NCBI GenBank assembly: GCA_030622375.1
Contig: JAUXGC010000037.1
Coordinates: forward strand, 1 to 10,039
DNA from: Sulfurovum sp.
GTDB taxonomy: Bacteria > Campylobacterota > Campylobacteria > Campylobacterales > Sulfurovaceae
Reading direction: 5' to 3'
DNA length: 10,039 nucleotides
Shown here: piece by piece, positions 6,490-10,039 of the stretch
Layout of the letters: every line of letters starts with the position of its first letter
Numbering within the stretch: the first letter of the stretch is position 1
Position numbers and translations under genes: made by a program
Notes under the pieces: generated by a model
Told to the model about the DNA's origin: nothing
Databases searched by the model: none
What the model saw: the letters and a program-made list of their open reading frames with translations, nothing else

Positions 6490-7062
6490 ATGAAAACACT
6501 ACTGTTGTTGACCATTATGACACTATCTCTAAGTAGTGAAAATATACAAAAAGAGTACCTAGGGCTATTTGCTTCTGTAGTGAATGTAACTTCAAACGAT
6601 GTATTAAATGTCAGAGAAAAGCCAAATAGCAAAGCTAAAAAAGTGGGCGAGATAAGTCCAATATTGTCAGTTGGTATCGAGAAGTGCAAGAGTATTAAAG
6701 ATTTAACTTGGTGCCGTGTTTATCCTTTAGTCCAAAACTGGTCTGAAAATTTTTGGGAAGACAAGAATATAGGCTGGGCGAATGCACGATATCTTAAATT
6801 TTCTAACCGTGGATATGTAATTGTAAAAGGAAAAAGAAACTGTGCGTATGCGCTTGATTGTCATAATGGAAAGTGTGAAGTTGTAGATGGTTATGTAACA
6901 GACAAAGAACATAATATAAAAGAGTTGAAAACCCAATGGCTAGAAAGAAAATATTTAAAAGGTGAAAGTAATTTTGGAGTAACACCAGATAGTGTGGATG
7001 GATATTGCAATATTGCAATACTTATAGAAGATTATCTTGCTTCCGAAAATATGAAAAGATAA
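6490..7062 (+). CDS. Exported bacterial SH3-domain protein
   Basis: The 190-residue protein starts with a signal peptide (MKTLLLLTIMTLSLSS). Residues about 29-104 resemble a bacterial SH3 (SH3b) domain: VNVTSNDVLNVREKPNSKAK, the GEI turn, and a closing GWANARYLKF. Such domains often bind cell-wall peptides, so a periplasmic role at the peptidoglycan is plausible. The C-terminal half is not recognised; six cysteines (C66, C75, C118, C124, C129, C173) suggest disulfides. The start ATG at 6490 has AAGGA at 6478-6482, 7 nt upstream, and lies 12 nt after the previous stop, so the two exported proteins are cotranscribed. The gene ends 54 nt before the convergent operon. Confidence 0.82.
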   Translation: MKTLLLLTIMTLSLSSENIQKEYLGLFASVVNVTSNDVLNVREKPNSKAKKVGEISPILSVGIEKCKSIKDLTWCRVYPLVQNWSENFWEDKNIGWANARYLKFSNRGYVIVKGKRNCAYALDCHNGKCEVVDGYVTDKEHNIKELKTQWLERKYLKGESNFGVTPDSVDGYCNIAILIEDYLASENMKR

Positions 7063-7089
7063 GAGTTAAGGAATATTTATAAATAGGTC

Positions 7090-7119
7090 AAAAAAATTAA
7101 AATTCTTTATATAATTTTA
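7090..7119 (-). terminator. AT-only intrinsic terminator of the minus-strand operon
   Basis: Read on the minus strand, TAAAATT (7119-7113) pairs with AATTTTA (7104-7098) across an 8-nt loop and is followed by a run of seven T (7096-7090). The 7-bp stem overlaps the stop codon of the membrane-protein gene. The stem is weak (all A/T), but the T-run and the position between convergent operons support termination. Confidence 0.45.
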
Positions 7120-8403
7120 TATATTTGTTGGGTTCATGTCAAATTTTTCACCACTCTTTTGTATTTTTTTGTAGATCAGATGTGCATGTATGATTTGGTA
7201 TGTCATCCATCCAAATGAGAGTATGGTCAATAAACCAGCTAATATTATGAATTTGGGTATAAATATTGACAATATAAAAGCGATGATAGTGGCAAGGTGG
7301 ATATATAGGTGTTTTTTGGCTGTTTTTGGGTGTATGACTTCATGCATCATAGGTGCGGTGAAGTAACCCTGAGAGCTGAGATGAAACCATGTTAAAAATG
7401 GAACAATCTTGTAAAACATAGCAAAGACAATACTAAGTGCAAAAGAGGCAAAGAAAATGTAGCTTAGTGTTTTAACAATAGCCATATCTGTAAAGAGTGA
7501 TATAAGCATTGACAACATACTCAAAAGCAATGAGTTAAGACCTATGCGCCAAAACCAAACTGTTGCATCAGTAAGAGGACGCTTTTTTTCTGTCAATCTT
7601 TTAAGTGTCAATAGAGCATACCCACTGAGCAGTAAAGCAATTAGAATATCAGAGATAAACCAAATACTGTCATTAAAACTTGTCGCTACTGTAGAAAAAA
7701 GAAGTAACATAAAAATTGTCAATGGTAAATAACGACTGACAAGTGTCGGATAAGGTGGCGTTACATAAAACATTTCAATAACTTGAAAAGAGATAGAAAT
7801 GATAAGCAGGGCAATCCAACCAAAAAGACCAAAAGAGTAATGGGCAACTTTAATTTTTGTATAGTAAGTTCCATCTATCACTCCTGAGAGTGTTGCAGTA
7901 AGATAGAGAGCCGAAAGAACGACTATTCCCAGTGAGAGTAGTGCTATTAGTATGCCCTTTGAAGAGCTACTGTGATTTGGAAGACTTAGCAGGTTTTTAA
8001 GCATAGCAAATACAATAAAAAGGATACTTGTTCCTAAAAGCAGTGATGCAAGTCCAAAAAGCCAAGGCTTAGATAAGCCAAAAGCCAAAAGCAACGCAAC
8101 AGTACCCAATATAAAAGGATACTGCACTAAGTTTGCTTTTCGTATGGGAGAGGTAAGTGTTACTCCTGCTATGACTGGCAGCATTTGAAAAAGTGCAGCA
8201 AACATGAATGAAAGCATAACCCCTAGTGTTAGTGTATGAGTTAGTATGATAGCTTCTATGCTATGAGAGTTGAAAATAGTGTCCTGAAAAAAGATAATAA
8301 ATATGCCAGATAGAACACCAAAGAGAGCTCCTGAAAAAAAGAAACGAAATACTACCGATACAGGAGGTGCTTGGTCCAAAGAGAGACCATTTTGGCTAAA
8401 CAC
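7117..8403 (-). CDS. 12-helix membrane protein, heme-copper oxidase subunit I-like / NnrS-like
   Basis: The 428-residue product is strongly hydrophobic with about 12 predicted membrane helices (roughly 17-40, 52-78, 93-111, 114-137, 150-174, 187-214, 225-243, 247-265, 284-304, 309-338, 367-384, 386-409). The helix count and layout resemble heme-copper oxidase subunit I or NnrS-type heme proteins. A histidine lies in helix 2 (H56 in THTLTLGVM) and one at the start of helix 6 (H188 in KVAHYSFGLFGW); H341, H354, H358, H365 and H369 cluster between helices 10 and 11. The paired histidines for CuB and the high-spin heme are not visible, so it is unlikely to be a working oxidase. The start is GTG at 8403, overlapping the DUF2249 gene by 8 nt and so translationally coupled. 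It is the last gene of the operon. A heme-binding or NO-related role is inferred from neighbours. Confidence 0.75.
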   Translation of the reverse strand: MFSQNGLSLDQAPPVSVVFRFFFSGALFGVLSGIFIIFFQDTIFNSHSIEAIILTHTLTLGVMLSFMFAALFQMLPVIAGVTLTSPIRKANLVQYPFILGTVALLLAFGLSKPWLFGLASLLLGTSILFIVFAMLKNLLSLPNHSSSSKGILIALLSLGIVVLSALYLTATLSGVIDGTYYTKIKVAHYSFGLFGWIALLIISISFQVIEMFYVTPPYPTLVSRYLPLTIFMLLLFSTVATSFNDSIWFISDILIALLLSGYALLTLKRLTEKKRPLTDATVWFWRIGLNSLLLSMLSMLISLFTDMAIVKTLSYIFFASFALSIVFAMFYKIVPFLTWFHLSSQGYFTAPMMHEVIHPKTAKKHLYIHLATIIAFILSIFIPKFIILAGLLTILSFGWMTYQIIHAHLIYKKIQKSGEKFDMNPTNI

Positions 8404-8656
8404 TAAATAACTCGCCTAATTGGATATTTTGGTTTTTACAAATGAGTATATGCCAATCTCCTTGCTCATCTTTTTTGCTTGAAACTTGAAAATGTTGTTC
8501 TATGGCAAGATCAAGAAGAGGGATTGGATTTTTGCGATGAATCATATAGAAATAATTCTCCTCATCCAACTCTCTTAGTGCTTTTATAGCAAGCTCAAGA
8601 GGCTTAGGGTGTTCCAGTTCTCTTGCATCAAGTGTTATTTTATGAAGATTTGACAT
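8396..8656 (-). CDS. DUF2249 protein (TusA/SirA-like fold)
   Basis: The 86-residue protein matches my memory of the DUF2249 family: LDARELEHPKPLELAIKALR early on, then an HRKNPIPLL segment (40-48) and a short beta C-terminus (GDWHILICK). DUF2249 shares the small alpha/beta fold of TusA sulfur carriers, but the active-site CPxP is replaced here by HPKP (16-19); the only cysteine is C73. Sulfur transfer through the usual cysteine is therefore not expected, and the histidine might bind metal or heme. In many bacteria DUF2249 proteins occur beside or fused to hemerythrin domains and near nitric-oxide genes, as here. ATG at 8656 is 6 nt after the hemerythrin stop with a poor ribosome binding site, so coupling is likely. 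Confidence 0.82.
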   Translation of the reverse strand: MSNLHKITLDARELEHPKPLELAIKALRELDEENYFYMIHRKNPIPLLDLAIEQHFQVSSKKDEQGDWHILICKNQNIQLGELFSV

Positions 8657-8662
8657 TATTTG

Positions 8663-9103
8663 TTATAGCTCTACTTTTTTCATATTTTCTAAAGTACTCT
8701 CTTTTATTTCAGGAGAAAGGACTCTGTCACACATAGCATAAAGCATCTGCTCTTCTTTCATATTGTGTTGTTGCAGTAAAATCATCATAGATTCACAAAG
8801 AGAAAGATATGAATCTTTGTCTTCAGCTTCAAGCGAATGAGCAAGCTTCCCTATGAGACCTCTTACTTGATCATGCTCAAAACGCATCACTTTAGTTGGG
8901 CCGTCGGTGCTTCCTGTTTGTGTTTCAAATGCTGGAAAAAGCTCCTCTTCCTCTTTTTTAAAGTGTCTTAGAATGTCATTTGAGAATTTTAAAAAGCTCT
9001 CTTCAGCCTTGCTCCAATCAGCATTTGCAGCAGCTTGTTCAGCCTCAGCAAAGCCACTGTCGCAATCTCTGTGTTCTTGCTTCATATATCGTGAAATTAT
9101 CAT
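8663..9103 (-). CDS. Hemerythrin-like (HHE) di-iron protein
   Basis: The 146-residue protein is a single hemerythrin HHE cation-binding domain. The expected di-iron ligand set is complete: H11 in EHRDCD, H47 and E51 in LRHFKKEEEE, H77 in RFEHDQVR, and H113 and E117 in QQHNMKEEQMLY. There is no signal peptide, so it acts in the cytoplasm. Related proteins carry O2, sense oxygen or NO, or (YtfE/RIC) repair Fe-S clusters damaged by NO; RIC has an extra N-terminal domain with a cysteine motif that is absent here. ATG at 9103 has AAGGAG (9115-9110) 6 nt upstream, which overlaps the stop codon of the FmdE-like gene. The second gene of an apparently FNR-type-controlled operon, it is the best functional clue for the set. 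Confidence 0.92.
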   Translation of the reverse strand: MIISRYMKQEHRDCDSGFAEAEQAAANADWSKAEESFLKFSNDILRHFKKEEEELFPAFETQTGSTDGPTKVMRFEHDQVRGLIGKLAHSLEAEDKDSYLSLCESMMILLQQHNMKEEQMLYAMCDRVLSPEIKESTLENMKKVEL

Positions 9104-9113
9104 CTGTCTCTCC

Positions 9114-9722
9114 TTAATTGTTTTTTATTGTTATTATGTTATCCCATTGTTCCGTAGAGAGTAAAATCTTTTCTACCCGCTCTTGCCATAAATTTCCAAA
9201 CTTTTTTTGCTCTTCAGAGGTTGCTATGCCTTTCATGCATTTACCCATCAGAGGTTGCATTGTTGCATCTGCTGGAACCATAGATGAGTCATAACTTAGT
9301 GTAATGCTTTTGTCTATATCTATTCGTGTTAGCTTCACTTCTCCGTCCATAGGGACATCATAGTTTACAAGGTTGTTTCTCGCCATATTTCCGTTTAGAC
9401 CTTTAAATCCGCCAGCGCTACCTGCACCAACTATAAATGAGATAACATTACAGATAACGCCTGTTACTCCATTAGTCTCACTATCTCTCATCGATACTTT
9501 TAGGGACCCTCTTTTAGGGACCTCTTTTCCATAAAGCTCATCAAGACCTTTGCGTGTCATCAGGTATGCCCCTGCAACAGTAGGGCAAGAGTGCCCTGCC
9601 AATTTTACGCAGTCAAGGTAAGTTATCTCTAAATCTCCATCTTCTATGGCTCCTAAAAAGTTACTCAATGAATCATGAAGTTTGATGGGTTGTATTTTGT
9701 CATAAAAAGCAGGATAGTGCAT
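9114..9722 (-). CDS. FmdE-family protein
   Basis: The 202-residue product resembles the FmdE domain family, named after a subunit of molybdenum formylmethanofuran dehydrogenase operons but widespread in bacteria without methanogenesis. The hallmark is C38-x5-H44-S-C46-P in LDCVKLAGHSCPTVAGAYLM, a likely metal site; further cysteines are C91 (GVICNVISF) and C162. A Gly-rich GAGSAGGFKGLNGNMAR follows. No signal peptide is seen. I start it at ATG 9722, which has AAAGGA 8 nt upstream. An in-frame ATG at 9755 would add 11 residues, but it lies inside the -10 element and lacks a ribosome binding site. It is the first gene of the operon, 10 nt before hemerythrin. The reaction is unknown; a zinc or redox-metal role is inferred. 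Confidence 0.82.
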   Translation of the reverse strand: MHYPAFYDKIQPIKLHDSLSNFLGAIEDGDLEITYLDCVKLAGHSCPTVAGAYLMTRKGLDELYGKEVPKRGSLKVSMRDSETNGVTGVICNVISFIVGAGSAGGFKGLNGNMARNNLVNYDVPMDGEVKLTRIDIDKSITLSYDSSMVPADATMQPLMGKCMKGIATSEEQKKFGNLWQERVEKILLSTEQWDNIITIKNN

Positions 9723-9753
9723 AAAATAAGTCCTTTTAGATAATATTAGAATC

Positions 9754-9759
9754 ATTATA
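9754..9759 (-). promoter_or_regulatory. -10 element of the FmdE-hemerythrin-DUF2249-membrane protein operon
   Basis: A perfect TATAAT reads on the minus strand from 9759 to 9754. Predicted start is near 9747, leaving a leader of about 25 nt with the ribosome binding site AAAGGA. The -35 position (9782-9777) reads ATCTAA, far from consensus, as expected of a promoter that needs an activator. Confidence 0.65.
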
Positions 9760-9781
9760 ATGCAAAAAAGTAAATTTTAGA

Positions 9782-9795
9782 TTGATAGCTATCAA
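9782..9795. promoter_or_regulatory. FNR/CRP-family box TTGAT-N4-ATCAA
   Basis: TTGATAGCTATCAA is a perfect 14-bp palindrome and an exact match to the FNR-type half-sites TTGAT and ATCAA with a 4-bp spacer. Its centre (9788.5) lies about 41.5 bp upstream of the predicted start of the minus-strand operon, the standard class II activator position. On the plus strand it overlaps the -35 region of the ferredoxin promoter. The regulator could be FNR, a DNR/NnrR-like NO sensor or another CRP-family member. Confidence 0.75.
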
Positions 9796-9802
9796 GATAA
9801 TC

Positions 9803-9808
9803 TATAAT
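9803..9808 (+). promoter_or_regulatory. -10 element of the ferredoxin gene
   Basis: TATAAT lies 53 nt before the ATG at 9861, with a TTGATA (9782-9787) 15 nt upstream as a possible -35 inside the palindrome. Predicted start is near 9815. An alternative TAAAAT lies at 9823-9828 within a hairpin. With the first choice, a regulator bound at the palindrome would sit at about -26.5 and would block this promoter. Confidence 0.5.
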
Positions 9809-9818
9809 TAAGGAAATA

Positions 9819-9833
9819 GGAGTAAAATACTCC
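9819..9833 (+). promoter_or_regulatory. Leader hairpin of the ferredoxin gene
   Basis: GGAGTA and TACTCC form a perfect 6-bp stem with an AAA loop, about 28 nt before the start codon. If transcription starts near 9815 the hairpin lies at the very 5' end of the mRNA and could protect it; as DNA it could be a second operator. Confidence 0.45.
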
Positions 9834-9860
9834 CAATTAAAACTTTAAAAGGAATTTATA

Positions 9861-10039
9861 ATGATACAAGGCGTACCACAACCAGCGTTTTATATATTTA
9901 AATGTCAACAATCAGCACCTCCAGGGATGCCAAAACCAAGCTGTGTTAGTCAAAATGACCCAGAGTCAGCACAACTTTTTCAACACTTAGCACAATCATT
10001 GATGATGAAAGGTATCATAGCAACGGTTTCACCTATCCA
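9861..10039 (+). CDS. Thioredoxin-like [2Fe-2S] ferredoxin (partial)
   Basis: The gene runs off the right edge; 59 complete codons are visible. The N-terminus MIQGVPQPAFYIFKCQQSAP continues PGMPKPSCVSQ, the pattern of thioredoxin-fold [2Fe-2S] ferredoxins: a beta strand leading to the first cysteine (C15), a P-G-x-P stretch, then the second cysteine (C28) 13 residues on. The other two ligands would lie beyond the window. Such proteins are cytoplasmic electron carriers. ATG at 9861 has AAAAGGA at 9847-9853, 7 nt upstream. It is divergent from the hemerythrin operon and shares its regulatory region with the FNR-type palindrome, which suggests opposite or joint redox control. Confidence 0.8.
   Translation, partial: MIQGVPQPAFYIFKCQQSAPPGMPKPSCVSQNDPESAQLFQHLAQSLMMKGIIATVSPI

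Noticed and set aside
7074..7085. TATTTATAAATA palindrome between the convergent operons.
   Set aside because: A 12-bp A/T-only palindrome is expected by chance in such AT-rich DNA and has no T-run or loop to act as a terminator.
9723..9755. Upstream in-frame ATG at 9755 as start of the FmdE-like gene.
   Set aside because: It overlaps the TATAAT element and has no ribosome binding site, whereas ATG at 9722 has AAAGGA at good spacing.

Overview
The window looks like a chromosomal segment of an AT-rich Campylobacterota (Epsilonproteobacteria), most like the Sulfurimonas/Sulfurovum group. I infer this from the protein style (zinc-free S4, short MurE with a DNPR motif), strong AGA use for arginine, TGnTATAAT-type promoters with weak or no -35, and the mix of core genes with hemerythrin, FmdE-like and thioredoxin-like ferredoxin genes. 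The assignment is from memory of such proteins, not from a search.

Region 1 (1-2588, + strand) is the classical alpha ribosomal operon: rpsM (3' end only), rpsK, rpsD, rpoA, rplQ. The first genes are tightly packed, but a structured 116-nt spacer lies before rplQ. Region 2 (2589-4941, +) is a second operon behind two candidate promoters: a stand-alone NifU C-terminal-domain scaffold, a small TPR-like protein of unknown function, and murE for peptidoglycan synthesis, with 1-nt and overlapping junctions.

Region 3 (4942-7062, +) starts with a 372-bp non-coding stretch holding a 14-bp perfect inverted repeat and a promoter with a leader hairpin. It is followed by two genes for exported proteins: a methionine-rich protein with a duplicated cysteine motif, and a cysteine-containing bacterial SH3 protein.

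Region 4 (7117-9722, - strand) is a compact four-gene operon: FmdE-like protein, hemerythrin-like di-iron protein, DUF2249 protein and a 12-helix membrane protein resembling heme-copper oxidase subunit I or NnrS. It is divergent from a thioredoxin-like [2Fe-2S] ferredoxin gene (9861 onward, cut by the window end). Between them sits a perfect 14-bp palindrome, TTGAT-AGCT-ATCAA, which matches the FNR/CRP-family consensus and is centred about 41.5 bp upstream of the predicted start of the four-gene operon. The same site overlaps the likely promoter of the ferredoxin gene. I read this as an oxygen- or nitric-oxide-responsive redox module, and it is the most interesting part of the window.
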